From NCBI RefSeq assembly GCF_000715075.1, contig NC_134081.1, positions 67,195,153 to 67,259,152 of the forward strand: a stretch of 64,000 nucleotides of DNA. Direction: 5' to 3'. Positions within the stretch are counted from its first letter, which is position 1; the number at the start of each line of letters is the position of its first letter. Source of the stretch: Nicotiana tabacum (taxonomy: Eukaryota; Streptophyta; Magnoliopsida; Solanales; Solanaceae). A program made the position numbers and the translations under genes. Under the pieces are notes generated by a model. The model searched no databases, was not told where the DNA came from, and saw only the letters and a program-made list of their open reading frames with translations. Below are positions 22,826 to 34,401 of the stretch, piece by piece.

Positions 22826-22952
22826 GCATAAAGTTTTAGTTTCAATGTGAAACAACTTCATGTTATATTAGCATGAAGTTTTAGTTTCAACATGAAACAA
22901 CTTGATACTATATTAGCATGAAGTTTTAGTTTCAAGGTGAAACAACTTCATG
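22826..22952 (+). repeat. 44-45-bp tandem repeat, three copies
   Basis: Units start at 22826, 22870 and 22915 (AGCATGAAGTTTTAGTTTCA). Each unit is an imperfect palindrome, with CATGAAGTT at one end and AACTTCATG at the other. Confidence 0.8.
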
Positions 22953-23610
22953 CAAGTGTGAATCTGAAGATGAATCTGTCCAAGTTTCTGATTTTTTGAT
23001 AAAGCTGGTGAGAGGAGAGGAGGAGATCACTTTTTTAATCTTTTGTCAGGGGTGTAATTGTCATATTATTACAGATGTTTTATCAACTATCAACTGACTA
23101 CCAAATCAATAATTTTAGAAAATAGGGTACAAGTTAAAAGGTAGCACAAATATATGATACGACTGCAAATCCCCCGTTTAGAAGAAAGAGCTAAGCACAC
23201 TCCAAGTTATCACATGTTAAATTTTGTTGCATGCTAATTAAATTTACCGCTTTTCCCTTGTTTATTAGGAAAATTTTATCTCTCATAAATGAGTATTTTC
23301 AGTACTAATTATTTGCTTACACGACAAGTGAATTATCAAACATAGTTTTTTTTCAATCTTTAAATAAAATTAATCTTTATTTTATAAGCTTCATATGAAT
23401 AATTTCAATTTTGTTCTTTTTGTTTTCTCGTCAAAAGAGATATCTAAGTTATACATATCCGCATGCATCTTTATTGGAAAGATTTAATGTATATATTCAG
23501 CAACATATTTAATAATATAAAGCATATCCATGAATAATTAAAATAGTCCAAAAAGACCCCTAAGCAACTAAAAATCTTAAAAAATAAATACTCACGTGGC
23601 TTTCACCGTT
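22953..23610. other. Unassigned AT-rich sequence
   Basis: No gene or repeat recognised. Confidence 0.35.
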
Positions 23611-23905
23611 AGTGCGAGGGACATATTTGAATAACTTTAATTGTTCAAATGTATCATGTATATTTGAATTAGAAGATGACAGCAAGTATATTTAGGGCTC
23701 TATATGTGAACAGAGGACATTTTCAAACCTTGTCTAATAGATCAGACATCGGTAGTGCAAGGACATATTTGAATAACTTTAATCGTTCAGATGTATATTT
23801 GATTCAAAAGATGACATCAAGGATATTTAGGGCGAACAAAGGACATTTTCAGACCTTGTCTAATAGATCAAGCATCTTTAGTGCGAGGGGCATATTTGTC
23901 CTATG
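23611..23905 (+). repeat. ~130-143-bp tandem duplication with partial third copy
   Basis: AGTGCGAGGGACATATTTGA starts copies at 23611, 23754 and 23880 (the last partial). Each full copy holds AGGACATTTTCAAACCTTGT. Confidence 0.8.
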
Positions 23906-24333
23906 TGCTTGGTTGTGTCTTATTTGCATATAGAAAAACTATACTCATTTCAACCCAAGTATCCGGTACAACTAAGGCCGGCAAGTGGGACGGTCCAGGC
24001 CCGAGACCGGCTCGGGACCATGAGCCAAACGGGTCAGGACCGTATGGGTCGGTTTTAGTGGGCATGGGCCGGTCTCGTGGGCCGGTCCTATGCTTTGGGC
24101 TCGTCAGGCCCGGGACCATTTAGCCCGTCAGGGACTGGTCCCTTAGCGGGCCAAACGGTCCCAACGGCTATATTTTTAAAAAAAATAAATAAATTATTTT
24201 TTTAATATATAGCTGTTGGGCTGTCAAAAATAGCCGTTGGCTATTTATAAAATAGTCATTTAATCCCCCCCTCCCCCTCCAACTTTGTTTTAATCCCAAA
24301 CTTTTTATAATTACACTTTTTTCCTATTTTCAA

Positions 24334-24342
24334 CTATAAATA
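24334..24342 (+). promoter_or_regulatory. TATA box of hAT transposase gene
   Basis: CTATAAATA about 265 bp upstream of the transposase ATG. The same nonamer sits at the equivalent place in the neighbouring hAT relative (28566). Confidence 0.6.
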
Positions 24343-24600
24343 CCCTCTCAATCTTTCATTTTTCTTACAAAATCATCAATCTATCACAATCTCTCTCTAA
24401 TTTTCTTCTATAATTGCTACTATTGCTTACTTTGTTGTTATAATTTGTGAAATAATTGTGAAGTTGATAAAATAAAGTTTTCAGCGATAATCAATTTTCA
24501 ATAAGTTGTTCGTCAATTCGGTAAACTCGTTTCAACTCTTAAGTTTTAATATTATAGTTTTGTTTGCTTTATTTATTTTTTATTACTTTATTAATTAAGA

Positions 24601-27124
24601 TGGCTTCCTTAAAAAAAAATTTGGTAAAAATAAGAGAAAATTCAAGAGTGACGAATCTAGTGCTCAATCTGTTCCTCTTTCACTGCCTCGGGCTCCCCGA
24701 ACCAAACTCTATATTCATCCTACACGTGCTATTCTTGATAGCGATAATAGTTTATTACAATTTATTGAAAGTCAATTTTGCCATAATATTAGAGCTGGTG
24801 AACAATTAGACCATGAATTAATGAATGCTCTTTATTCTAATCCAACTATTGATGAAAATGATGACGAGAAAATAGATTTTGATGAAACTCAACCGGATGA
24901 TGATACACCAACTAGTCCTGCTCCTGATGTTAACCCAACTAGTGATAACCCTGCTAATCCAAATGATGCCCCATTTGATACTCATGTTACTACCCCTACT
25001 TTTTCTAGACAATCTAGCAAACGGACGGAAACATCTCCCGTTTGGTCATTTTTTACTCAACTAATTCCAAAAAATAAGGCTAAGTGTAAAACTTGTGGCA
25101 CGAAGTTAGTTTTTAAATATTTTGGATCGGGGGGGGGGGGAGACTTTGGCTAGACACATATTGAAACGCCCTCAAGATAAAGTGAAATATCTTCGTCTGA
25201 AAGCTTCGGCCGAGGGAAAAAGTCTACCTACTCCTAGTCAGGTTGACTCTAGTACCGGTTCAAATCAATTTCAATCGGGAATTAACACTGTTACCGGTGG
25301 TATTTTATATTATGATCCAAAAAAAGATTGGGAAGAATTGACAAAAATGGTAACTGTTATGTGTTTACCTTATAGTTTTCCTTCTAACCCTAACTTTATG
25401 CATTATATTAGAATTTTTTTTAATCCTACTTATAAAGGTTTTTCTTGCACAACCGTAAAGAGCGATATTTATAAATATAAACATGAATATGAACAATTTT
25501 TGTGCTATTTATTTACTCATATAAATTGTCGTGTTGCTATTACAACTGATATTGGTAGAAGTGGTAACGACTGTGATTATCTTACTGTTACCAGTCATTG
25601 GATTGATGAGGATTGGATAATGCAAAAGCACATTATTTCTTATAGAATAATTAATTCACGTCACACATGGCAGTTTATTGCTAGCACAATTACCGATATT
25701 TGTAGATATTTTTACATTAGTGATAAAATAATATCAATTTCAATGGATAATGCTACTAGTAACACAAATGTTATAGTCTTGCTTACCACAACGCTAAATC
25801 CTGCATTTAGTGACATTTTTCATGTTATATGTATTTGTCATATTTACCATTTAATTGTGGGGTGATAGTATGAGAATTTTAAATATTGAAATTGAAAAGG
25901 TTAAAATGGCTCTTAACTGACTTTTTCATTCAAACCGTAGAAGTAGACTTAGAGAATATTTTAAAAGATGCGATGAATTTGGCCTAAGAGAAAGAAAGGT
26001 TCCTAAACCTTGCCAACTAGATGAAATTACATGTATGAAAGTTTGGTTGTTTCATATGAATATAGAAACCCCATAAACTCAACACTTAATGCACATGTAA
26101 GTGATAATAATGAGCACCTTACAAATGGAGATTGGGCTACGGTTAAAATACTTATAGATTTTTTAGAAAAAATTCATATTGCTACAAATGAATTTTCTGG
26201 GCAATATTATCCTACTATTTCTAATTAATTAGTTTATATTGCAAAACTTGCGAATTTGTTTGCTCATTTTTCAGAGGGTGAAAAATTTATAAACTTGCTA
26301 TTGATTTTATGAGAAAAAAGTTTAAAAAATATTTTTTTCCTATTCCCCCTATTTATGGTATTTCTACTTTGTTAAATCCTTGTATGAAATTAGGAGGTCC
26401 TCATTTTTGGTATGAAGCTGTTTATCATGGTTTAGCACTTGAAGATGAGGAATTGTCTCAACTTTCGGAAGTAATAGCCACAATTAGAATAAATGCTCAA
26501 ACTATTTTTAATACTTATCAAGTTGCATTAAATTATGCTAGACCAAATGTTCCAACTCCTTCTTCTTCTGATTCTCAATCATCTAAAAGAACTGCGGGAG
26601 TAAGAGCACTTAGTGCTTGGGCGGGGTTTAGGGGTTCTCAAGGTTCTAGTAGTAGTGATTTTTCACAACTAAATGAGCTTGAAGTATATTTGTCGCAGGG
26701 AATTAAGGAAGTGAATCCCGACGGCTCCTTTAATCTTTTGGAATGGTGGAAGGACAAAGAAAAATACTTTCCGGTTCTTTCAAGGATGGCCCGAGATATT
26801 TTAACTATTCAAGCTTCAACAGTGGCATCAGAGAGCGCTTCCAGTCAAGCAAGACTTCAACTCGGTGATTATAGAGCGTCTATGAGGGAGAGCTTGGAAA
26901 AATCAGTATTTTTCAGAGATTGGATCCGGTCGAAAAAAAGAAATTTTGGACTTGATGAATCACAATCAGATGAAGACGAAGCTTATGAAGAAATGCTAGC
27001 TGAACTTGCGGAGGATGTTGCTTCGCCCGGAAGTGGCGATGACCAAGCTACTTTTTCGCTACCACTAACGAAAATTCCTCCGGACCTTGATGGATTTATG
27101 AAGTTTGTAAGAGATACCATGTAA
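24601..27124 (+). pseudogene. hAT transposase, BED finger and hAT C-terminal domain
   Basis: It starts at ATG 24601. An A9 run (24611-24619) shifts the frame, after which a Lys/Arg-rich nuclear-localisation-like stretch and an acidic linker lead to a BED zinc finger (VWSFF, CKTC, then LARH) at about 25040-25160. A G12 run (25129-25140) splits the finger between frames. The catalytic core follows, with TTDIG (near 25548), SMDNATSN (near 25743) and CHIYHLIV (near 25840). In-frame stops occur near 25863, 25917 and 26226. The C-terminal dimerisation region (ELEVYLSQ, NLLEWWKDKEKYFPVLSRMA, ASTVASES) ends at 27124. The enzyme would cut and join the element's own ends in the nucleus. It is now inactive. 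Confidence 0.85.
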
Positions 27125-27932
27125 CTTGTATGAACAAAAAATAGTATGTATTATGTAACTTATATTTTGGCACATCTTGATTAGTTTCTTTTTCTTCTCA
27201 ATGGTGGTATTAGCACATTATTGTGCTCATTCCATAGGGGGGATGAAGACTAAGAAAGATATTGCCATATTTTTTAATGGTATAATAAAATTACAAGGCA
27301 TATCTCTTTACAATATTTTTGTCTTTAGACTTAGATATTATTTTTAACATTCTTTTGTCTCTAATTTCTATTTATTTTTAAAAAAAAAAAATTTGTTGGG
27401 CCCACTTAGCCCATTTAGCCCGCGGGCCGGGACCGTTTAGCCCGGGACCAAACGGTCCCGGTTCCGGGCCGGTCCCTACAAAAAGATCGTTTAGCCCGTT
27501 TAATTTGGGACCGACCCGAGACCGGGACCGTTTGGACCGGACTACTTAACCCATGTAGGCCCTGGACCGGCCCACTTGCCACCCTTAGGTACAACTAGCA
27601 TAATCACCTTGTGAGTTGTCACGCTATCAAACATAATGAAACGAATATCTTGTGCAAACTTACAATATTTACCGTGATATTTCTGTGCAAATTGTTGCAC
27701 TATATAAGTAATCTAAACCAGTATGAAGTATACGAAATCAACGAGTATGTCCAAAACTACCCAAATTTAACTTCTTGTTAGTTCAATTATTTATAAGCAA
27801 GGTCCATGCATCTCTTTTTCCTGTTCTTCTATAAGACAAGTCATAAAAATGCTTGAAACAACTGTTTGCTTGGTTATGCTAAGAGGATAACGATATCTTG
27901 TTGATGGTCAATTGGATGATTGGATCCTATAT

Positions 27933-28137
27933 CCATGATGGCCTAGTATGTATAAGTTGGTCTATTACATTTTATACCCATCATGGCCTAGTGTGTATGA
28001 GTGGTCTAGTGGATCCTATATCCATGAGAGCCTAGTGTGCATTAGTTGGTCTAATGGACACTCTATCTACGAGAGCCTAGTGTACGTGAGTTGGTTTAGC
28101 TGTCCTATCGACGAGAGCCTAGCGTGAGGGAGTTGGA
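27933..28137 (+). repeat. ~45-bp tandem repeat, five copies
   Basis: GAGAGCCTAGTGTG or GATGGCCTAGTATG variants recur about every 40-46 bp with GTTGGTCTA between them. Confidence 0.75.
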
Positions 28138-28565
28138 GAGTGACTTATCTACTTATTTATGATTTGTTGTATCTACTAAACTTGTCAAACAGGTCGGGTT
28201 GGCTCGGTTCCGGACCGGCCCTAACCGATTTTAGATCGGACAGGACCGGATCGGTGGTAAGGAGCCGGGCAGGGCTGGGTTTGGACGTGAACCAGTCTAT
28301 GCCGGGGAAGATTTCATTATCGGGTAACCGGACCGGTCCAACCCGGTAAGGTCTTGTCAATCTTGAATCGGTTAACCGAACCGACCCGGATCGCTTCAAC
28401 AGCTAAATCAATTTTTTTAATATTTAAATACTCTTAACTGTTGACAACGGTCAGCTGCCATTTTGACCGTTGTCCAACAGCTAATTTGCAAGAATAGCCC
28501 CTTTTGGGCATTTTTTTTTCCACAAATAACACTTTTATTATTTACTAATTTAGTCAATTGAAAAA

Positions 28566-28574
28566 CTATAAATA
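28566..28574 (+). promoter_or_regulatory. TATA box in hAT derivative
   Basis: CTATAAATA followed by a C17 homopolymer (28579-28595), about 85 bp before the former ATG at 28659. Confidence 0.5.
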
Positions 28575-28658
28575 GACTCCCCCCCCCCCCCCCCCTCTTC
28601 TTCATTTCTTCACTCATCTCTCAATTCTTAAACCCAAATTCTCAATTCAAGTTAAATC

Positions 28659-28840
28659 ATGCCATGTGCTTTTAGAGTGCGCTCACATGTTGGGAACACT
28701 TTGAGGTGGTAGAGAAAATGAAGAAGTTCCCAAAATAGAGTGCAAGAAATATGGTCGAGTCTTTAATGTTCGTCAAAAGTGGGAGGGCATAGGTTGTTTA
28801 AGGAGGCATATCAAGGATTGTCTTGAGCGTCCTCCAAAAT
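28659..28840 (+). pseudogene. BED zinc-finger remnant of hAT transposase
   Basis: Two frames together show the finger: WEHFE near 28690 and, after a frameshift, EVPKIECKKYGRVFNVRQKW followed by CLRRHIKDC to about 28824. The second zinc cysteine is Tyr (CKKY instead of CKKC). Everything downstream of the finger is missing. This was the DNA-binding N-terminus of a transposase. Confidence 0.75.
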
Positions 28841-29152
28841 TCGTGTTTAAGTTGATTAGAGACAATTTGTGTTATTTTGAATTTATTAAACTTATTTAAG
28901 CTTAATGTGTTAGTTTATTAGACAGGTTAATTTGAAGTATTATTATGCAAGTTTAAATTAAAAAAGAACTTGCAAATAATAAGTTATATTTTTTTCATGT
29001 TCATTGTATTATCTTAAATTCGTAATGAAATTTTCGAATATAAGGCTTTTAAAGCCTTTGAAATTTATTCAAACATTCTTTTTATACGTTAGTTTTTAGT
29101 GTTTTACATTTTTACTTTATCTTAATATAAGTTATGATTGTTATACAAAATA

Positions 29153-29156
29153 CAAA

Positions 29157-29187
<31 letters not shown>

Positions 29188-29190
29188 AAT
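29153..29190. repeat. (AAAT)n microsatellite
   Basis: About nine AAAT/AATA units near the right end of the hAT derivative. Confidence 0.9.
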
Positions 29191-29396
29191 CGGACTGACC
29201 CGACCTATGAGGCCCGGAACCGTTCTGGTTCAATTTAGCACCGGCTAAATCCGGAATCGATAAATCAGGTAAATTGTAATCGGTAATCGGACCGGTACCG
29301 AAACCGGCTGGTTCCCTTTTTCTCTAGCCCATCCCGACCCCTTAACACCCATAGTATATACTATGATTGGTTGAGATTATGTATGTTATACTCTAA

Positions 29397-29703
29397 GGGG
29401 TCGTTTGGTTTGAATACGGCTTATGCTGGGATTAGTTATGTTGAGATTAATTATCCTGATATTATTTTTTATCCACTGTTTGGTATGTTGTATTAAAAAT
29501 GATAATTGCATAATTTTTAAGAAGAATGTATAAGTTATCCCGGCACTAATTACCCCACCCCTTACAAGGTATAAGTTATCCCGATACTAATTTTAATCCC
29601 GAAATAACTTATACGAGATTTGCTAACCAAATAAAATATTAAGATAGTATTAAGATTTTATATAAGCACTATATCTACTTATACCTCGTACCAAACAAAC
29701 CCC
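29397..29703. mobile_element. Tourist-like MITE
   Basis: The ends are GGGGTCGTTTGGTTTG and, reversed, GGGGTTTGTTTGGTACGAGG. The 307-bp interior is AT-rich and non-coding. The GGGG...GTTTGGT terminus is typical of Harbinger-type MITEs. Flanking TAA / AAA is a possible decayed 3-bp duplication. Confidence 0.7.
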
Positions 29704-29826
29704 AAAGTATATATGCTATTTTAAAGACTTGCTCCAAATATTCTTTCCAAACATGGATTGCTTGTACCCAACCGGCCAATCCCATTTGCTCATAGGACAA
29801 GCTGCCATTTTAGTCCTCATACATAG

Positions 29827-30096
29827 TACTAACTCCGTTGCATTTTTTTAATTTTTTTTATTTAATTGAACCTATTTCTTTTTTTGGTCCATTTCAAAAA
29901 GAATGATCTCTTTTTAAATTTGAAAATAATTAAGCTTAAACTTTCAATTCTATCATTAATGAAAAGTTTTCATAACCACACAAATACTCTGGACCCCCTT
30001 TTAATTTGTTTAGGACCACAAATTTCAAAAAATTTTATTTTTTTTAAATTCTGTGCCCAATCAAACAAGTTCACATAAATTGAAACGGAGGGAGTA
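29827..30096. mobile_element. Stowaway-like MITE
   Basis: The right end reverse complement, TACTCCCTCCGTTTCAATTT, is the canonical Stowaway/Mariner MITE terminus. The left end TACTAACTCCGTTGCATTTT is a decayed match. TA flanks both ends. No ORF. Confidence 0.75.
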
Positions 30097-30435
30097 TACT
30101 TGTAGTAGCGAATTTTGACTATATTTACTTTATGCCTTGGTTTTCGTGTTGCGTCCCTAAACTCTTGTATTCGAATCTATATTAGATGCTCCATGACTAG
30201 TCTGTCGGAGGTGAGATTTTGATACTTGGATATTTTGGGATAGTTTGAGTCATTATCTTGTTTTATTGTTGATAGTTCTGAATATTCTACATGGTTGAAT
30301 TGTTGATTGGTTGATTATAGGGATTATTGGAATGCTCCTGTTATAGAAAAAACTATGCAAATTTTTTGTGTATTTGGTACTTGATCGCCTGGCAAAGGTA
30401 ATTACTCGCTAAGCGCCATTCACGCCCTTGTGACT

Positions 30436-30545
30436 AGAAGATTGCTCTAGTGATAAGTATTCTTAACCTCCGATCTTAAAGTTGTAGGTTTGAGTCACTT
30501 ATTAAGCAAAGCGGGGAATTCCTTGGAGGGGAAAAAATGTATTAA
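30436..30545 (+). mobile_element. tRNA-derived SINE remnant
   Basis: GATTGCTCTAGTGATAAGTA (A-box-like) and GTAGGTTTGAGTC (B-box-like) have the spacing of a SINE head, followed by GGGGAATTCCTTGGAGGGG. The tail is not clear. Confidence 0.5.
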
Positions 30546-30564
30546 CCAGAACGTTGTTCCTTTG

Positions 30565-30762
30565 CAGGGGCGGATCCAGCCCTCTAGCACCGGGTTCAAC
30601 TGAAACCAGTGTTTTTATTGCGGAGTATAAATTTATGTGTAAAAATTTATTAAAATTACAATAAATAATAAATATGAACCCATAACTTTAAAAATATAAT
30701 GATGTAATGCTAAAAATCTTAATGGTTGAACCCATAAAATTTAAATCTTGAATCCGTCTCTG
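30565..30762. mobile_element. hAT-type MITE
   Basis: 198 bp with ends CAGGGGCGGATCCAG and, reversed, CAGAGACGGATTCAA. The flanks TTCCTTTG (30557-30564) and TTCATTTG (30763-30770) are an 8-bp target duplication with one change. The interior is non-coding. Confidence 0.8.
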
Positions 30763-30770
30763 TTCATTTG

Positions 30771-31279
30771 CATTCTAGTTTTCAATATATATATATATAT
30801 GAGTGAATTGAGAAGATGAGGTGGCATCTCTCTTTGGCTAGCAATACTATTTATCAGTTACAAATTTAATTCTCACCTTTTAGAGTAAATATTCAGTTAC
30901 AAATTTATACATGCTGCATAACTTTTAATTGCAGAATTTGAAAGGATTCTTCATCACTAAACACCTCTATTTAAACAGAAACATCATATGCATTCACCAA
31001 ATTCAAACTTTGTGCGGTGTGTATTAGCAGAAATAGTTTAGACGATACAATTACGAATGACGGAATGAAGTGAGGGAACCAAGACATTAACAATCCAAGG
31101 CTATTTGTGATTTCAAGGAATCATAAAAAATCTTACTATCTCGACCTCCTCTTGAATCAGCACCATACCGTAATAGTTTGTAGCGAGTTTAAAATATTGC
31201 ACGATCCACTCTTCCTTCACTCTTCAAGTCACCAAGTGTTAGTTAAATGGACATAACAAAAGAAATCAGAGATTATATC
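30771..31279. other. Flank of the nested retroelement block
   Basis: A (TA)n run sits near 30786-30800. No gene recognised. The last bases before the copia LTR are ATATC. Confidence 0.35.
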
Positions 31280-32473
31280 TGATGGAAAACAGGTATAAAC
31301 AGCAGAAGCAAATAGCCATGATCACTTGCATGTAATATAGACAACATATAATCGTAAATTTTAATCAAATATAAAATTGATACTTATCTCTTGAAGCGTG
31401 ACTGTGATCGCGAAAAGAGCTTTCAAGTAAGAGTGAATCGTCCACAAGCCCGTCCTCCAGTTCCACAGTTTTCTGCTGTGCGACCCAAATAATGCCCGGA
31501 ATTAGCGAAATTCGTATGGGCGAATTTCTCCTAGGAAAGCCGTGTAGTAAAACCCATGGCCTCCTTATGGAATAAGACCCTTTTATATAGCCACAGGTTT
31601 TAGGGTTTAAAACCTTTTCCTAAACCTGTTGGGTCTTCCTTTTCCACAAAGAAATAGAAATTCATTTAATTCTTAATTATTCGGGCACAACAGGGACCGC
31701 AATATTTAATTAACGAGGCTTCCTATTATAGACTTAATTCAAAATATCCGAATTAATACTACCATAATAAATTATGAATTATTCCACTAAAAATTCGTAA
31801 CTACACTCCTCAGTTCAATTTCGAAATTCTTCCATTAAACCTTATTTAACTCTCCATGTTAAGATTCAGATACTAATCAAATAAATTAAATTACTGACAA
31901 TTTAATTCATTGATTATTTCCTTTAGACTTTCGCTTAACTTATTTCATGTGACGGATACAAAATCCACCTGTAGGGTTTACACATAAAAACTTATAAGCT
32001 TTCATAAAGGTGTATCATCAATCTCTAAACGGAGACATGGATTCCATCAACTGACTATTACTTCACCAATGTACATTATTATTATCCAATTTACCAGGCA
32101 TATTGACCCACGAAAGGATCTCGCCTTTTAATAAATCAAAATAATAATAATATACACAGCTAATTATATCAAAATTAAGAGTACAAGTATATTTAATGGC
32201 TAGAGAGTTTATTTTATTAAGTCAGTATAAAATACTTATCTCTACTTGGTCCGTTCAATACATACAAAATGTACTAGCACAAGAAGTCGGAATTAAACCA
32301 TTCCTATAATCAAGATAAATTATATTTAATCTTGTGCTACAATCATTCCTGATGGTTTATCCAATTCTATCATTAGATTGTGAACATGATCTTTATACTT
32401 ATAAGAACCGATAATTTAATCTTCCGTGTATAAGCTAAACTCTATACACTAAATCATCGACTATATAAGTAAA
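31280..32473 (-). repeat. Copia 3' LTR, distal part (U3 remainder, R, U5)
   Basis: On the minus strand it runs from the GTAAA insertion site to the terminal CATCA. It holds a strong TATA box at 31581-31589. The remaining ~115 bp of LTR are at 61593-61707; total LTR is about 1.31 kb. Confidence 0.8.
31581..31590 (-). promoter_or_regulatory. Copia LTR TATA box
   Basis: CTATATAAAA on the minus strand, about 300 bp before the LTR end. Confidence 0.65.
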
Positions 32474-33205
32474 TGTAATGACCCAAAAGGTCATCTTATG
32501 TTTTAGAACTCGAATCTGCGCTCTTAAGCTTTAAAAATCTTATTTTTATCCTTCTCGATTTGCGTGCGCAGTCCGGGCAGGTTTTCGGAAAACTTTTATG
32601 TTGAAAACTAATGAAAATAAAAATTTTTGCCTTAAAAGTTGATTTTAGTTGACTTCGGCCATTATTTTTTATAAACGGGCCCGGATCCGTATTTTGACAG
32701 TCCCGATAGGTCCGTATCGAATTATAGGACCTGGGTGTATGCCCGAAATCGAATTTGGAGGTCCCTAACTTGAGTTATGAATTTTTGATAAAAATTAAAA
32801 GTTTGGAAATTATTTATTTTTAAGAATTGATTGATATTTGGCATTGTTAGTATCGGGTCCGTATTTTGGTTTCGGAGCTCGGTACAGGTTCATTATAATA
32901 TTTAAGACATGTCTATAAAATTTGGTGAGAAATGGAGTTGATTTGACGTGATTGAGATGTCCAGTTGAGAAATTAGAAGTTTTAAAGTGTTCTTGAGAAT
33001 TTCATTTGAATTGGTACTAAATTTAGAGTTCTAGGTGTTATTTTTGTGATTTGATCGTGCAAGCAAGTTCGTATGATGTTTTTAGACTTGTGTGCATGTT
33101 TGGTTTGGATCCCCGAGGGCTCGGGTGAGTTTCGGATAGGCCACGGGATGTTTTGGACTTGGGGAAAATCTGGTTTCTGCAGATTCTGGTGTCTGGCATA
33201 TCCTT

Positions 33206-33510
33206 CTTCGCGTTCGCGAAGGTCCTCTCGCGTACGCGAAGAGTAAATTGGTGAGGCTGAGACTTCTTCTTCGCGAACGCGAAGGCCTGGTCGCAAACGC
33301 GAAATGATGGGGGATTTACCCTTCGCGAACACGACCTGACCATCGCGAACGCGAAGCACTTGGGGACCTGGGGGAGGGTTGGTCATGTTCTTCTACGCGA
33401 ACGCGTCCACTGGGTCACGAACGCGAAGGCTAGGGGGAGTTGCCTTACGCAAACGTGAAGGCCTTAGGCCGCTGTGCATCGCAATCACGACAGGCCTCTC
33501 GCGAACGCGA
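33206..33510 (+). repeat. Cluster of CGCGAACGCGAA-type palindromes in LTR
   Basis: At least eight copies or variants of TTCGCGAACGCGAA lie in about 300 bp, in an otherwise AT-rich LTR. The cluster is repeated in the 3' LTR at about 59413-59730. Confidence 0.8.
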
Positions 33511-34401
33511 TGAAGGCCTATCCAGTGGCTTAAAATAGACTCCAAACACGGGTTTGAGCCATTTCTTCAACATTTTCAAGAACCAAACGGGTAGAGGTAA
33601 TTTCCAAGAGTCATTTTCTTCCCCAAAGTGTTGGTAAGTGATTCTAAACCATTTTCTTTCAATAACCCATTATATTTCTTGAATTTTTAACCAAAAAATC
33701 TAGAGTTTTCATGGTAGAATTAGAGGTTATGGTAGAAACTAAGGATTTCGGGAATTTGGGAATTTAGACCTTGATTTGAGGTCGGATTCCACAACCAATT
33801 ATATATTCGGGCTCAGGGGTGAATGGGTGAAAAGGTTTTGGTCCGAACCTCGGGTTTTGACCAAGCGGGCCCGGGGTCGATTTTTCGACTTTTTGGAGGA
33901 AAAATTGAGAAATTTAATTTATGCAATATAATTGATTCCTTTAGCAATATTTGATATTATTGAGTCATTTTTGAATAGATACGAGTGGTTTGGAGGTGAA
34001 TTCCAAAGGAAAAGCTAAGATTAAGAATTAAGTGGCCTTCAGAGCGAGGTAAGTATTGTGTCTAACCCTAACTTGAGGGAATTAGGGACCTTAGATTATT
34101 TGCTAAGTGAAATTCATGTGAGCGGCATATATGCGAGGTGACGAATACTTATGCGCAGCCAATTTACTTGTTTTTCATGTTTCTCTGTTTTTCTTATAGT
34201 CTTATTCCTATGCCAAATTGCTACGTGTTATACTGGTGCTGTTCAAATTATCGTTCTTATCATGTTTACGAAATTTTCTGGTGATAATTGAGTTTTCATT
34301 TTAAAGTTGAGATTGATATTATGGAACCAAATGTTGAAATAAGGTTTGTACTTGTTATTCTATCTCCCTATTGTTATTTATGCATTGTATTATAGTAAGG
34401 G

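Larger units (their letters stand above)
23973..27587 (+). mobile_element. hAT DNA transposon, nearly full length
   Basis: 3,615 bp between perfect 8-bp target duplications GGTACAAC (23965-23972 and 27588-27595). The inverted ends are TAAGGCCGGCAAGTGGG and, reverse complemented, TAAGGGTGGCAAGTGGG, extending into GGTCCAGG. GC-rich subterminal motifs (GGGACCGTTT, TTTAGCCCG and complements) crowd both ends, as expected for transposase binding sites. Between them lie a promoter and one decayed transposase gene. The 8-bp duplication and TIRs are diagnostic of hAT elements. Confidence 0.93.
28178..29354 (+). mobile_element. Non-autonomous hAT deletion derivative
   Basis: About 1.18 kb. Flanks TATCTACT (28170-28177) and TATATACT (29355-29362) differ by one base, fitting an aged 8-bp hAT duplication. 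The ends carry GTCAAACAGGTCGGGTTGG and, reversed, GTGTTAAGGGGTCGGGATGG. CCGGACCGG-type subterminal motifs are dense. Inside are a TATA box, a C17 run, a BED-finger remnant and an (AAAT)n tract, but no catalytic domain. Confidence 0.75.
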
